A stretch of DNA of 47,565 bases, taken from positions 1-47,565 of the forward strand of contig JODI01000067.1 of NCBI GenBank assembly GCA_000720805.1. The letters are read 5' to 3'. Made by a program: the position numbers and the translations under genes. Every line of letters begins with the position of its first letter. Position 1 is the stretch's first letter. The notes under the pieces are model-generated. The model was given only the letters and a program-made list of their open reading frames with translations, had not been told where the DNA came from and searched no databases. This DNA comes from Streptomyces violaceoruber (GTDB lineage: Bacteria; Actinomycetota; Actinomycetes; Streptomycetales; Streptomycetaceae). Shown one piece after another: positions 33,301 to 42,900 of the stretch.

Positions 33301-34402
33301 CCACGGCGTTGCGGTAGCCGTGCCCCTCCCAGCGGTGGCCCTCGGGGACGGTCACGCCGTCCAGGACGACGACCGTGTAGGGCTCGTCACGGCCGGGGCG
33401 GGCGTCCGGGTCGAAGCCGGGGCGCTCGGCGAACTCGGCGCCCAGCAGGTCGTCCAGCTCGGTGAGGTCGGCGGTGATCCGGCGCACCTGACCGGCGCCG
33501 TCCTCCTCGTACGGATGCAGCGCGTGCGGCAGCCACTTGACCCACTCCCAGTCGGGCCGCCGCTCGTCACTGACACAGACGGCCAGCCACAGTTCCTCCG
33601 GCGCGTGGAACACCGCGAGCTGGCCGAGCGCGGCGCGCACGAGGGCGCGTACGGCGTCGGCGCCGGCGTCGGTCGACGGGGCGCCGCTCTCCTCGTACGG
33701 CGGGACGCCCGCCTCGGCCGACTCCTCGCCGTCCGTCCCCTCCGGGCGCAACAGGACCCGTGCCGAGGAGCGCAGGTAGAGGCCGAGGGGCTGCTCGGGG
33801 ATGGTGGAGTAGGCGCGGATGAAGCGGCGCAGGGCATGCGCGGTGAGCGGTTCCAGGTCCTCCACCGGCCGGGTGGAGACCGGTTGCAGGGTCAGCGCGA
33901 GCTGCTGCTCGCCCACCGCGAGCCGGATCTCACCGAAGTCCTCGTCGGCCGGGCGGCGTTCCCACAACCGCGAGGTGCGGGCCAGCGAGCGCAACGAGGC
34001 CGGCTCCGGGTGGCGCCAGGCGAGCGCCCGCTGCTGCTCCACGATGGTGGCCCGGACCCGCTTGCGGATCTGCGCCAGGTAGCGGAGGTAGTCGCGGCGT
34101 TCACCCTTCAGGCGCTGCTTGCGCTCGCTGGAGCGGCGCATCAGCTGCCCCAGCAGCATGGCACCGGCGGAGAGCGCCATGACGCCCATCGCCAGATACA
34201 TGAAGACGCCGTTCCCGCCGCCGGGACGCAGGAACATCAGCATCATAGACACCGACATCAGCGCCATCGGCAGATAGGTCCATATCGCCGATGTGTCCGG
34301 AACCGTCTCGGCGAGGACCGGCGGCTCCTGGAGGGTCAATTGCCCCTCGGGCATCTCCGGTCCGGGCCTGCGGGCCGGCCGGCGAAACAGCACCACACTC
34401 AA
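30338..34402 (-). CDS. eccC: EccC, FtsK/SpoIIIE-type ATPase of type VII secretion
   Basis: The 1354-residue protein is the motor ATPase of the ESX-type translocon, with two N-terminal membrane helices (about residues 40-85). Three FtsK-like modules follow: Walker A GATGSGKSELL (K514, with DEF Walker B in VVVDEFSELL), GGSQSGKSTLA (about K866, VFMVIDGW) and GDTESGKTNLL (about K1154, LFILVDDYD). All three keep the lysine. In EccC the first module is the active motor and the later ones bind substrate tails. It is one continuous chain, not split as in ESX-1. The start is a TTG at 34402 with GGAGG 9 nt upstream. It is encoded opposite to eccD and eccB, sharing a 408-bp divergent promoter region with eccD. 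Confidence 0.96.
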   Translation of the reverse strand: MSVVLFRRPARRPGPEMPEGQLTLQEPPVLAETVPDTSAIWTYLPMALMSVSMMLMFLRPGGGNGVFMYLAMGVMALSAGAMLLGQLMRRSSERKQRLKGERRDYLRYLAQIRKRVRATIVEQQRALAWRHPEPASLRSLARTSRLWERRPADEDFGEIRLAVGEQQLALTLQPVSTRPVEDLEPLTAHALRRFIRAYSTIPEQPLGLYLRSSARVLLRPEGTDGEESAEAGVPPYEESGAPSTDAGADAVRALVRAALGQLAVFHAPEELWLAVCVSDERRPDWEWVKWLPHALHPYEEDGAGQVRRITADLTELDDLLGAEFAERPGFDPDARPGRDEPYTVVVLDGVTVPEGHRWEGHGYRNAVVLDVSGALRWRPGRNTLRLTVGPDRVSLVRTDRSRKERSVPLGRPDRLGPLGAESLARLLTSRRISLGTDIAQPLETDVELTTLLGIPDLHRHDPRTLFERHTGAARLRVPVAVGVDGRPVELDIKESAQGGMGPHGMLIGATGSGKSELLRTLVLGLALTNSSETLNFVLVDFKGGATFLGLEELPHTSAVITNLADEVALVERMQDALHGELMRRQELLRAAGNYTSALEYERARASGADLTPLPSLFVVVDEFSELLSAHREFMDLFVMIGRLGRSLGVHLLLASQRLDEGRMHQLESHLSYRIGLRTFSAMESRGVLGVPDAYQLPSQPGNGYLKSGVEALTRFRAAYSSGTYRRRTGAVVQARVASQVVPWTSGWVVPRTLEAAPEPEPKAEESGDEETLLDVALDRLRDSGPAAHQVWLPPLDEPSPLDVLLPGIAPDPERGLIAAGWPGTGRLRVPVGLVDKPFEQRRDPLVVDLSGAGGHVAVAGGSQSGKSTLARTLIAALALTHTPAEIQFYCLDFGGGGLSQFAALPHVGGVAARLNPERVHRAVAEVMTLLARREQFFVDHTIDSMQSYRRRRAAGEFPDEPFGDVFMVIDGWSTVRQDYDDLIPKFNELAARGLNYGIHLIVTTTRWVELSAQVRDQAATRLELRMGDPMDSEIDTRKARSVPRSGGRGITADSKMHFLAGLPRLDGSGSLDDLGDGVAHLVTEVSRHWSGAPAPQVRMLPHRLPLAELPAPEATEGGGMRLALGIDQDALEPVWHDFSRTPHLIVVGDTESGKTNLLRRVTAGITARYAPTEAKIIVVDYRRTLVDTVPEEYRIGHVISLDNLKETIEGAARAMKTRIPGADIAPGRMRQCDWWTGPRLFILVDDYDMVSSNSFQSPFEPLFEHLTLGFEMGLHLVVARSAMGAGRGLGDGLLRRLDEANNPAVLLSCPPTEGRLFGNAKPRNLPPGRALHIARRRERLMQTALVEESRGQGD

Positions 34403-34810
34403 GGAACAGAACCTCCGGGTTCACTGGTCTTTCCGGCCCGCACCGAATACCGCCGCAGCCGGTACCGGGGAAGTCCCGCACCGTACTGTTTCCTGCGATT
34501 CCCGGACAACCGTGAAATCCGGGCCAAAGCCGCGGGCGTGACCGCACGGGCGGGCAACTCCCGTACCTGTCGGCTCCGTACCGGGCAGGAGTCCGGTCCG
34601 CGGCACAATCCGGCGGGTGTCGGCAGTAGTCTGCATTCACGGAACGCGAACTGTCCACGCGGGAGCGGTGGTCGCCGGGCGCGCGGACCCAATTCCCTTG
34701 CCCTGCCCCCCGGTTTCTGGCGGCACCGCGCCTTCCGTACTCTTCGCACGTTCCCCCTTTTCCGGGGAAGCCCCCCACCAAAGCCTCTACGGAAGCCGAG
34801 AGTTCAGCTG
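34403..34810. promoter_or_regulatory. eccC/eccD divergent promoter region
   Basis: These 408 bp must hold promoters for both directions. I see no gene and no convincing hexamer pairs. TACTCT at 34738-34743 is a -10-like site toward eccD without a clear -35. Confidence 0.35.
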
Positions 34811-36211
34811 ATGACCGACAGCGCGGTGGCCGAACTGTGCCGCCTGACCGTACGCGCGCCGAGCGTCTCCGTCGATCTGGCCGTGCCCGCCGACGTGCCG
34901 GTCGCCGACCTGTTGCCCACACTGCTGCGCTACGTCGGCGAGGAGGCCGAGGAGGCCGGACTCGATCACGCCGGCTGGGTGCTCCAGCGCCTCGGCGACG
35001 CCCCGCTCGACGAGGAGACCACCCTCGCCCGTGCCGGGCTCGCCGACGGAGACGTGCTCTACCTGCGCCCCCACACCGAGGCGCTGCCCGAGGCCCGGCT
35101 CGACGACCTGGTGGACGGGATAGCCGACACCGCGAGCCGGCGACTGCACACCTGGCACCCCGGCGCGGCCCGGGGCCTGCTGGTGGGCGCGGTGGTGGCG
35201 ACCGTGGCGACCGCCCTCCTGCTGGTGTTCTGGCCCGGAGTGCCGGCCTCGTCCCGGGCGGCCTGCTCGGCCGTGGCCGGGGTGCTGCTGCTCGCGGGCG
35301 CGGGCTCGGCCAGCCGCGCGGTCGGCGACCGGCTCTCCGCGACCGCGCTCGGCCTGCTGGTCGCGCCCTGCCTGGCGCTGGCCGGCTGGGTGCTGCCCGG
35401 CGGCGAGCTGACCGGCCCGGACGCGGCGCGGGTCGCGGGCGCGCGGCTGCTCGCGGCGGGCGCCGCGGGCGCGGGCGGCGCGGTCCTCGCGCTCGCCGCC
35501 ACCGCGGTCGGCGCCCCGGCCCTCCTGGCCACCGCAGTGGTCTCGGTGGCCACCGCGATCGCCGGGGCCCTGATCGGCTACACCGGCCTGGACGTGCCGG
35601 CCGCGGTGGCGCTGGTGGCGACGGTGATCGCGCTCGGCGCCGGGGCGGTGGCGCCGTTCGCCTTCAAGCTGGCCGGTATGCGGATGCCCGCGCTGCCGTC
35701 CTCCGCCAGCCAGCTCCAGGAGGGCATCGAGCCCTACGCGGGCAGCGAGGTCGCCGAGCGCACCGAGCTGGCCGGGCGCTGGGTGACCGCCCTCTTCGCC
35801 GCGACCGGCACCGTCGCCGCGGCCGCCCTGGTCGTCCTCGCCGAGCGCCCGGACCTGCCCGGGGTGGTCACCTCCCTCGCGCTGAGCCTGCTGCTGCTCC
35901 TGCACTCCCGCGGCCTGGTGCACATCGGACAGCGGCTGACCCTCGCGGTGCCCGGGATCTGCGGGCTGCTGCTGCTCGCCCGCGCCTGGGCGGTGCACAG
36001 CGGCACCGACGGGCGCCCGGTGGTCTTCGCGGTCCTGCTCGCCGCCGCGGCCGGCCTCGTGATCGCGGCCTGGACGGTGCCCGGCCGCCGGGTGCTGCCG
36101 TACTGGGGCCGCGCGGCGGAGCTGGCGCACACCGGCTTCGCGGTCGCGCTGCTGCCGCTCAGCCTGTGGCTGGCGGGCCTGTTCGGCTGGCTGCGCGGCC
36201 TGTTCGGCTGA
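34811..36211 (+). CDS. eccD: EccD, ubiquitin-like plus 11-span membrane channel component
   Basis: A 466-residue protein. It has an N-terminal ubiquitin/YukD-like domain (about residues 1-95: CRLTVRAPSVSVDLAVPADV, then TTLARAGLADGDVLYLRP), an amphipathic linker (LDDLVDGIADTASRRL), and about eleven hydrophobic helices from residue 115 to the end. EccD dimers form the inner-membrane chamber of the ESX pore with EccB, EccC and EccE. No EccE gene is seen in this window, as is common in streptomycetes. The ATG at 34811 follows a weak GAGAG site. The gene is the first of the plus-strand structural unit and is separated from eccB by a 212-bp repeat-containing gap. Confidence 0.95.
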   Translation: MTDSAVAELCRLTVRAPSVSVDLAVPADVPVADLLPTLLRYVGEEAEEAGLDHAGWVLQRLGDAPLDEETTLARAGLADGDVLYLRPHTEALPEARLDDLVDGIADTASRRLHTWHPGAARGLLVGAVVATVATALLLVFWPGVPASSRAACSAVAGVLLLAGAGSASRAVGDRLSATALGLLVAPCLALAGWVLPGGELTGPDAARVAGARLLAAGAAGAGGAVLALAATAVGAPALLATAVVSVATAIAGALIGYTGLDVPAAVALVATVIALGAGAVAPFAFKLAGMRMPALPSSASQLQEGIEPYAGSEVAERTELAGRWVTALFAATGTVAAAALVVLAERPDLPGVVTSLALSLLLLLHSRGLVHIGQRLTLAVPGICGLLLLARAWAVHSGTDGRPVVFAVLLAAAAGLVIAAWTVPGRRVLPYWGRAAELAHTGFAVALLPLSLWLAGLFGWLRGLFG

Positions 36212-36212
36212 G

Positions 36213-36407
36213 CCCGTCCGTACGGCCGTACAGGGGCCGGCCCCGTACGCCTCTACAGGTCCTGCGCCCGTACGTCCGTACCGGGGGCGTTCGCCCGTAC
36301 CCCCGCACACCGGGCCTGCGCCCCCTACGCCCGTACACGGAGCCTGCACTCCAACGCCCCCACACGGGGCCCGCACCCCAATGTCCCTACACCGGGTCAT
36401 CGAGAAC
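36213..36407 (+). repeat. Degenerate tandem repeats between eccD and eccB
   Basis: About seven imperfect units of 24-29 bp, each of the type CGCCCGTACNCCCGTACACCGGGCCTG, fill the gap between the two genes. Similarity is highest between the units around 36290-36370. They keep no reading frame across units and have no start with a ribosome-binding site. Confidence 0.6.
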
Positions 36408-36423
36408 GAGTTGAGGAGAGGCT

Positions 36424-37989
36424 GTGCAGTCCAAACGCGACCAGGTGCACGCCCACAGTTTCATGATGGGCAGGCTCAGCTCGGGCCTGCTGATGGCCGA
36501 CCCGGACGCCCCCGAGAGCCCGCTCGGGCGCACCACCCGCGGCGTGGTCTTCGGTGTGCTGGTCACCGTGCTGATCGGCGCCGGCAGCACCGTCTACGGG
36601 CTGCTGCGCCCCGGCGGCAACGACGGCTGGCGCGACGGTGAGCACCTGGTGGTCAACCGCGAGACCGGTGCCCGTTACCTGTGGACCGGCGCCGACGGCG
36701 TGCTGCACCCGGTGCGCAACTACGCCTCGGCGCGGCTGATCGGCGGCTCCGACCTGACGACCAAGGACGTGGGCACCGTCTCGCTGCGGGACACCCCGGT
36801 GGGCGCCCCGGTCGGCATCCCCGGTGCCCCGGACGCCGTGCCTGAGCCCGGCCAACTCGACGACGGCGCATGGCACATGTGCGTCACCGGGCCGGACGGG
36901 GCGCTGCCCAGCACCTCGGGTGCCGCGGCGGACACCGGGGTGAACAAGCCGGGTGCCTCCACCGTGGTCGCAGGGACGTCGCTGGACTCCCGCGGGATCG
37001 ACGGCGACGAGGCGGTCCTGGTACGCGGGCCGGACGGCACGGAGTACCTGGTGTGGCGGGGGAGCAGGCTGCCCCTGGACCGCGCCTCCGACGCCCGCAA
37101 CGCCCTCGGCTACGGCTCCGAGCGGCCGATGCCGGTCTCCGCGGCCTTCCTGGACGCCCTGGCACCCGGCCCCGCCCTGCGCCCGCCCGCGGTGCCCGGA
37201 CGCGGAGAGGAGGGCCCCGAACTCGGCGGCGAGGCCAGCCGGATAGGCCAGCTGTTCAGGATCAGCGTGCCCGGCGGCGGCAGCACGTACCACCTCTTGC
37301 GCAAGGACGGCCTGGTGCCGCTGACCCGGCTCGGAGCCGCCCTGGTGCTGGGCGACCCGGCCACCCAGAAGGACGCCTACCAGGGACGGTCGCCCGAGGT
37401 GCGCACGGTCGGCGCGGACGCGCTGCGCGAGCACCGGGCGAGGACCGCGGGCTCGGCCGGGTCCGCGGAGCTGCCGGACGCGCCGCCGGTTCCGCGTTCC
37501 GCGCCGCGCGGCACCGCGCTCTGCGCCAAGGTGGACGGTGGCGACGGCGGTGCCCGGATCAGCTCGGTGCTGGCCCCGCTGAACCAGCTCGCCCCGGTCG
37601 CGGTACCGGAGGGCACCGCCCAGCCGCTGGAGCCGGCCTGCACCCCGCCGGACGCCTCGGTGGTACGGCCCGGGCACGGTGCCCTGGTCCGGGCCCTGAA
37701 CGCGAGCGGTGCCGCGCACGCGGGGACCACCTATCTGGTGGCGGACAACGGCGTGAAGTACCGGGTCTCCTCCCAGAAGTCGCTGGACGCTCTCGGGTAC
37801 GGGGCCGGGGACATCGGCTCGGTCCCGGCGCCGCTGCTCGCGGCCTTCCCGACCGGCGCGGACCTGGACCCGGCAGCCGCCTCGGGCGCCGCGGAGGCGA
37901 AGATCACAGCCCCGCGGTGCGGGACCGCCGAGCGGACGGAGAAGCGCGGCGCGGACGGTGAGACGGACAAGGCCGACACAGCGCGCTGA
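36424..37989 (+). CDS. eccB: EccB, single-span T7SS core component
   Basis: A 521-residue protein from GTG 36424, with GGAGAGG upstream. The N-terminus is the typical EccB entry QSKRDQVHAHSFMMGRLSSG, followed by one membrane helix (about 38-60: GVVFGVLVTVLIGAGSTVYG) and a large extracytoplasmic domain with the expected repeats (NRETGARYLWTGADGVLHPV, then NYASARLIGG and LPLDRASDARNALGYGSERP). Cysteine pairs near residues 146, 365 and 399 probably form disulfides. EccB sits at the centre of the ESX complex. It is the last core gene before the substrates and is followed by a 469-bp regulatory gap. Confidence 0.95.
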   Translation: MQSKRDQVHAHSFMMGRLSSGLLMADPDAPESPLGRTTRGVVFGVLVTVLIGAGSTVYGLLRPGGNDGWRDGEHLVVNRETGARYLWTGADGVLHPVRNYASARLIGGSDLTTKDVGTVSLRDTPVGAPVGIPGAPDAVPEPGQLDDGAWHMCVTGPDGALPSTSGAAADTGVNKPGASTVVAGTSLDSRGIDGDEAVLVRGPDGTEYLVWRGSRLPLDRASDARNALGYGSERPMPVSAAFLDALAPGPALRPPAVPGRGEEGPELGGEASRIGQLFRISVPGGGSTYHLLRKDGLVPLTRLGAALVLGDPATQKDAYQGRSPEVRTVGADALREHRARTAGSAGSAELPDAPPVPRSAPRGTALCAKVDGGDGGARISSVLAPLNQLAPVAVPEGTAQPLEPACTPPDASVVRPGHGALVRALNASGAAHAGTTYLVADNGVKYRVSSQKSLDALGYGAGDIGSVPAPLLAAFPTGADLDPAAASGAAEAKITAPRCGTAERTEKRGADGETDKADTAR

Positions 37990-38187
37990 GCCGGACAAGA
38001 AACACCTAAAGCACCCAATGAAAAAGAAATGGGCGAGGGCGGGAAGAATACCGGCCGAACTCGGGGCCCGGGTGCGGAGGGGTGCGGAGGGGAAACCTCA
38101 GAAAAAGCTCAGGAATTACGGCCGCCCGACCCCGCGGAATCCAGCCAGGTGGCACGGGCAATGGATGGGAACCGGCCACTTCGATGA

Positions 38188-38228
38188 CCGTTTCCCTTCC
38201 TCGCGCGCCCGTTTCCCGCCCGTTTCCC
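38188..38228 (+). promoter_or_regulatory. Three CCGTTTCCC direct repeats upstream of the esx pair
   Basis: CCGTTTCCC occurs at 38188-38196, 38209-38217 and 38220-38228; the last two are 11 bp apart. The gap 37990-38458 holds no gene, so these and the following hairpin are its main structure and may bind a regulator. Confidence 0.4.
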
Positions 38229-38258
38229 GTCCGCGTCGCGTCACTCGGCGGGCAGTTC

Positions 38259-38295
38259 ACGTGCCCGCTTCCCTCACGGGGCGAAGCGGGCACGT
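38259..38295 (+). terminator. 13-bp perfect hairpin in the eccB-esx gap
   Basis: ACGTGCCCGCTTC (38259-38271) pairs with GAAGCGGGCACGT (38283-38295) over an 11-nt loop. It could end the eccB transcript or structure a leader; no T tract follows. Confidence 0.55.
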
Positions 38296-38380
38296 TCACC
38301 CCGATGAAACAGGCCAACAACTCCCGTGGTACATAGAAGATTTGGTGAACTGACCGATGCTCAAATCTTCCCGACACGCG

Positions 38381-38410
38381 TTGCGCGGAACACGTGGTTC
38401 TCTTTAGCCT
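38381..38410 (+). promoter_or_regulatory. Possible promoter of the esx operon
   Basis: TTGCGC (38381-38386) and TAGCCT (38405-38410) are spaced by 18 bp and lie 50 bp before the first WXG100 start. The hexamers are imperfect. Confidence 0.3.
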
Positions 38411-38458
38411 CAGCGGGCAACGTTGCGACGAGAGTTGCTCGAACGAAGGGAGCGCGAC

Positions 38459-38794
38459 ATGGCGGACAGTGCCGCACGGAAAGCGGATTACGCCAAGGGC
38501 TTGGGGGGCGTCTCGTCCCTGGAGTCCGCCCGGAGCCAGGTCGAGAAAATCCAGAACAACGTCGCCGAGATCGCCGCGCGTTCGGGCGTCGGCGGTGACG
38601 AGGGTCAGGCCCTGCTGAAGCTCTTCCGCAGCTGGAACGGCGAGGCGCAGAAGGTCGTTGTCCAGATCAGCAAGATGATCGACGCGCTCCAGGAGAACGT
38701 GACCTCCGCCAACCGCCTGGCGAAGGAGAACCAGGACCTCACCGAGGTCCTCAACAGCAAGACCACCCAGGGCGTCTTCGAAGCACTGCTCTGA
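38459..38794 (+). CDS. WXG100-family secreted protein (EsxA-type)
   Basis: A 111-residue protein from ATG 38459 with AAGGGAG upstream. The helix-turn-helix hairpin of WXG100 proteins is predicted from two charged helices joined by SWNGEAQ (W-x-G). It has no signal peptide, as usual for T7SS substrates that fold as helical hairpins and leave as pairs. The partner is likely the WXG100 protein 87 bp downstream. The C-terminus ends GVFEALL, with no Tyr-x-x-x-Asp/Glu signal. Its position right after eccB supports identification as the EsxA-like small substrate. Confidence 0.92.
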   Translation: MADSAARKADYAKGLGGVSSLESARSQVEKIQNNVAEIAARSGVGGDEGQALLKLFRSWNGEAQKVVVQISKMIDALQENVTSANRLAKENQDLTEVLNSKTTQGVFEALL

Positions 38795-38881
38795 CCCGCC
38801 CCCCGCGCCGACCCTGGTCGCCGAGGCGGGACCCCATGAGCCTTCCGGGCCTCGACGCCCGGCCACCCGAGAGGAGACGTC

Positions 38882-39190
38882 ATGGCTGACGGCATCATCG
38901 ACGTGCAGTACCCCGTGGTCCAGAACGCCATCGAGGAACTGAAGAACCAGACCCAGCAGATCATCACGACCCTCAACAACCTGGAGGACGAGCTGAAGCC
39001 GCTCGTCAGCACCTGGGAGGGATCGGACCAGCAGATGTACATCCAGGTCCAGGCGGAGTGGGACCAGGCCACCAAGAACATGGCCATGCTGCTCGGCGAC
39101 AGCGGCGAGCTGATCCAGAGCATCCACGACAACCACTCCCGCGACGAGCGCAAGAGCGCCGACAACTGGGGCAACGTCCGGGCCCGCTAG
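38882..39190 (+). CDS. WXG100-family secreted protein (EsxB-type)
   Basis: A 102-residue protein from ATG 38882 with GAGAGGAG before it. Two helices are joined by TWEGSDQQ (W-x-G). The C-terminal tail (HSRDERKSADNWGNVRAR) extends past the hairpin and may form the secretion signal, although no classical YxxxD/E motif is seen. It pairs with the upstream 111-residue protein; such pairs form heterodimers and are exported by EccC. The gene is followed by a 176-bp gap and further accessory genes on the same strand. Confidence 0.93.
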   Translation: MADGIIDVQYPVVQNAIEELKNQTQQIITTLNNLEDELKPLVSTWEGSDQQMYIQVQAEWDQATKNMAMLLGDSGELIQSIHDNHSRDERKSADNWGNVRAR

Positions 39191-39366
39191 TGCCTCTCGT
39201 TCGGATCTGGCTGATCCGAACCGGAGGCCCTGGTCGCCGGCTCGACGCGCACCCCGCGCGCCCGGCTACCGCCCACCGGTCCGGCCGTCCGCGCGCGGGG
39301 CGCCGGCCGGCCGGACCGGCCCGCCCTCGTATCCCCGTCCGGTACCAAGCGCCAGGAGGACGTCCC

Positions 39367-39837
39367 ATGGCCGGTGAGAAGGCCGACGTCAAGCATTTCG
39401 ACCTCAAGCAGATGGAGAACTTCCGGGACAACGAGGTGCAGCCGGTGTACACCGCCGCGAAGAAGCACCGCGAGGAGGGCGACGGGTCCACCATCCGCCC
39501 GCTCGGCAAGCTCATCGACGGCCACACCACCCCGGACAACCTCGCCCAGAACCAGCAGCTCCTGCGCATCGGCAAAATGGTCACCGAACCGCTGGTCTCG
39601 GGACCGACGCTGATCAAGGACATCACCACCGCGGCCACAGCCATCGACAAGCTGCTCGGTGACCAGATGGAGCTCTTCAAGGAGCTGAAGGAGGCGCTCA
39701 GCGACACCATCGAGGAAGCCAACAAGACCAAGAACAAGAACCTCGAAGCGATCGACGCGCAGACGCTGCTGCAGACCTTCGAGGAGGTCGACGCCTTCAC
39801 CGCCGGCGGCGGCGAGGGGAACGACGGCGACACCTGA
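39367..39837 (+). CDS. Small helical T7SS-locus protein, unknown function
   Basis: A 156-residue acidic protein from ATG 39367, with AGGAGGA upstream. It is predicted almost fully helical (DLKQMENFRDNEVQPVYTAA and EELKEALSDTIEEANK-like segments), without W-x-G, signal peptide or membrane helix, and ends in a Gly-rich GGGEGNDGDT tail. Its place between the WXG100 pair and the AAWKG protein suggests a chaperone or helper substrate, possibly a partner of the next gene, as such two-helix proteins often dimerise with larger T7SS substrates. I do not recognise a named family. Confidence 0.78.
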   Translation: MAGEKADVKHFDLKQMENFRDNEVQPVYTAAKKHREEGDGSTIRPLGKLIDGHTTPDNLAQNQQLLRIGKMVTEPLVSGPTLIKDITTAATAIDKLLGDQMELFKELKEALSDTIEEANKTKNKNLEAIDAQTLLQTFEEVDAFTAGGGEGNDGDT

Positions 39838-39967
39838 ACCTGTCCCGCGCGCGCCGGCCGGGCCACGGCCGCCGGGTGCGCCCGTGGGAGGACCGCCCGG
39901 CTGCACACCCGCGTGAGGACGCCGTGCACCGGCATGAATGACCAGCACCGACCAGAAAGGGCGCCCG

Positions 39968-42900
39968 GTGGCCGATCGGTACGATCCCAACTCCGACGAG
40001 AACCTGGACAAGTTCGACAACGCCGCGGACCCGTCGACCGACACCTGGGCCACTCTGGTCACCCACATCACCGGCTATCCGGTGCCGGACCGCGGCACCG
40101 TCTTCGACACCCTCCGCTCCGACCACGGCGGCAAGCTCTTCCGGATGGACATCAAGGAGCGCAGCCTCAGCCTGCTCGTCAAGGACTCCGGTTTCCTGAC
40201 GAACCATGGCGAGGACTACGACATCTGGTTCTTCGACAAGGGCAAGAAGTCCATGATCAAGCAGGCGCGGATCGTCTTCGAGGGCCGTGTGAAGGCCGGA
40301 GACGAGATCATCTTCGCCGGCCCCGGCTCCGACGACGTCAACAACGCCCAGGTCCGTGAGGGCAACGAGTTCACGGACTACAACAAGGACAAGATGAGCA
40401 CCGTCGCGCTCGCCCGGTACATGAACGGGCCGCGGTCGGCGCTCCTCGCGCTGCTGAGGGGCAGCACCCAGGACGCCCGGTTCAGCAATCTGGGAGTGCC
40501 CGGTGCCGACGTGGTGGACCTGAACTCCTTCAACACCACCGGGGATTCCTTCGACTACGCCGCCAAGTTCTTCAAGGACCACGCGGTGGTGCTGAAGGAC
40601 TGGGAGGACCGCTTCGGCCGGGACGACGCGAGCTGGAAGGGCGAGGCGGCGGAGGTCTTCCGCAGCCTGCTGAAGAAGATCCGCGAGAACTACGACAACT
40701 ACGTCGAGACCTTCAACTCCACGGCCGGCACCGGCGGCGAGACCGGCACCGGCGGCACGGTCTACTCCCGTGCCCTGTCACTGGGGCGCAAGTACCTGGA
40801 GGACGCCGCCAACACCCTGCTGAAGGCGTGGCTGGACTGGGCCAAGTCGCCGTACTACGACCCGCATCAGGTGCTGCGCTACGTCCTGGACGACCTCGCC
40901 CAGTGGGTGGACGCGCACAACGTCGCCGAGACGGAGATCAAGGTCTCCTACTCCCAGTACAGCAGCTACACCTACCACTCACCCAAGGCCGGGTTCCTCC
41001 AGGAGCACCCGGAGTACGGCGACCTCAACGACATCAAGAACTGGGCGAAGGTCGGCGACAAGGCGGTCAAGATCTGGAGCCAGGGCATCGACGAGTACCT
41101 GGGCAAGCCTGCCGCCACGGTGCAGTCGAACCTGAACAACCACTTCCTCGACCTGGGCAAGGACTTCTCGGAGAACGTGCCCGAACCGAAGTCCACCAGC
41201 ACGGCCGCCGACGACTACGAGAAGAAGAAGCTGCAGGACGAGAAGAACGAGATCAACAAGCAGAACGAGGACAACCGCAAATACCAGGACGAACTCCGCA
41301 AGGAGCAGGAGCGGCAGCGCGAGGAGGACCGCAAGTACCAGGAAGAGCTGCGCAACGAGCAGAACAGGCAGCGGGAGGAGGACAAGCGCCTCCAGGAGGA
41401 GCTGCGGAAGGAGCAGGAGAAGCAGCGCGAGGAGGACAAGAAGTACCAGGACGAGCTGCGCAAGGAACAGAACCAGCAGCGCGAGGAGGACAAGCGCGAG
41501 GCCGATGAGCTGAAGAAGGAGCAGAACCAGCAGCGGGAGGAGGACAAGAAGTACCAGGACGAGCTGCGCGAGGAGCAGCGGCGCGAGCAGGAGGAGGCCA
41601 AGCGTGAGGCCGAGGAGCAGAGCAAGGCCCTGGGGGAGAGCCTCGGCGGCCTCAACGACCCCAACGCGCTCAAGGAGCAGAACCTCGGCAACCTCGACGA
41701 GTTGCTGAACCAGAACAACCCGGTCACCGAGAGCCTCGGCAACATTGGCAACCAGAACACCCCGGTCACCGAGAGCCTGGGCAACCTGGGCGACGTGAAC
41801 AACCCGGGCGGCGACGACCAGCAGTGGTCCACGTCCAACCCGCCCCCGGTCGCCCCGAACCTGCGCGCCCTGCGCACGCTCGACAGCGGTCCGGCCAACG
41901 GTCAGGGCGACACCGACAACGCCGCGGCCAACGACGCGATCACTCAGAGCCTCGGCAACCTCGGCGGCCTGAACAACGGCTCCGGAGGTTCACTCAAGAC
42001 CCCGACCGGCGGTACCGCCCAGCTCACCGACGGCAAGCTCACCGCCGGATTCCCGGACGGCAGCAGCAACTCCTTCGACCCGGACACCGGGGTGCTCACC
42101 ACCACCCACCCGGACGGTTCCGTCACCACGCAGAACCTGGGCGACGGCACCAGGGTGACCAACCCGGACGGGTCGGTCACCTCCCTCGGTGACGACGGCA
42201 AGCTGACCACGACCTTCCCTGACGGAACCACCCAGACCATCGACCCCGCGACCGGCCAGGCGACGACCGCCAACCCGGACGGCACCACCACCACCCAGAA
42301 CCTCGGCAACCTGGGTGACCTCAACGGCCAGAGCGGCCCGAACGGTTCCGCGGACCTCGGCGACCTGGGCGACATCAACTCCGACCTGCTCACCGAGTCG
42401 ACCGGCGACCTGGGCGATTTCAGGAACCTCAACAGCGACCAGCCCGGCCTGGATACCCCGACCGGCGGGCACACCACGTGGGACGGCGACGACTACTCCA
42501 CCACGTTCGCGGACGGCAGCGAGGCCACCTTCGACCCGGACAACGGGCTGCTCACCACCACGCACCCGGACGGCTCCACCACGGTCGCCGACCTTACGCA
42601 CGGGGCGAAGGTGACCAACCCGGACGGCTCGACCACCTTCCTGGACAACGGCCGGCTGAACACCGGGTTCCCCGACGGCAGCACCCAGGTCATCGACCCG
42701 GACACCGGCATCGCCACCGTCACCGACCCGCAGGGCAACACCCGGACGGTCGACCTGCACGACCTCAACTCGCCCGGAGACTTCGACAGTTCGGACATCC
42801 TCGACGACCTCGACACCGTCGGTGGAGTGAGCGGTGGGGGTGGAGGCGGCGGCACCACCTCTCGGGACGTGCCGTTCTCCGAACTCGGCCTCGGCAGCGG

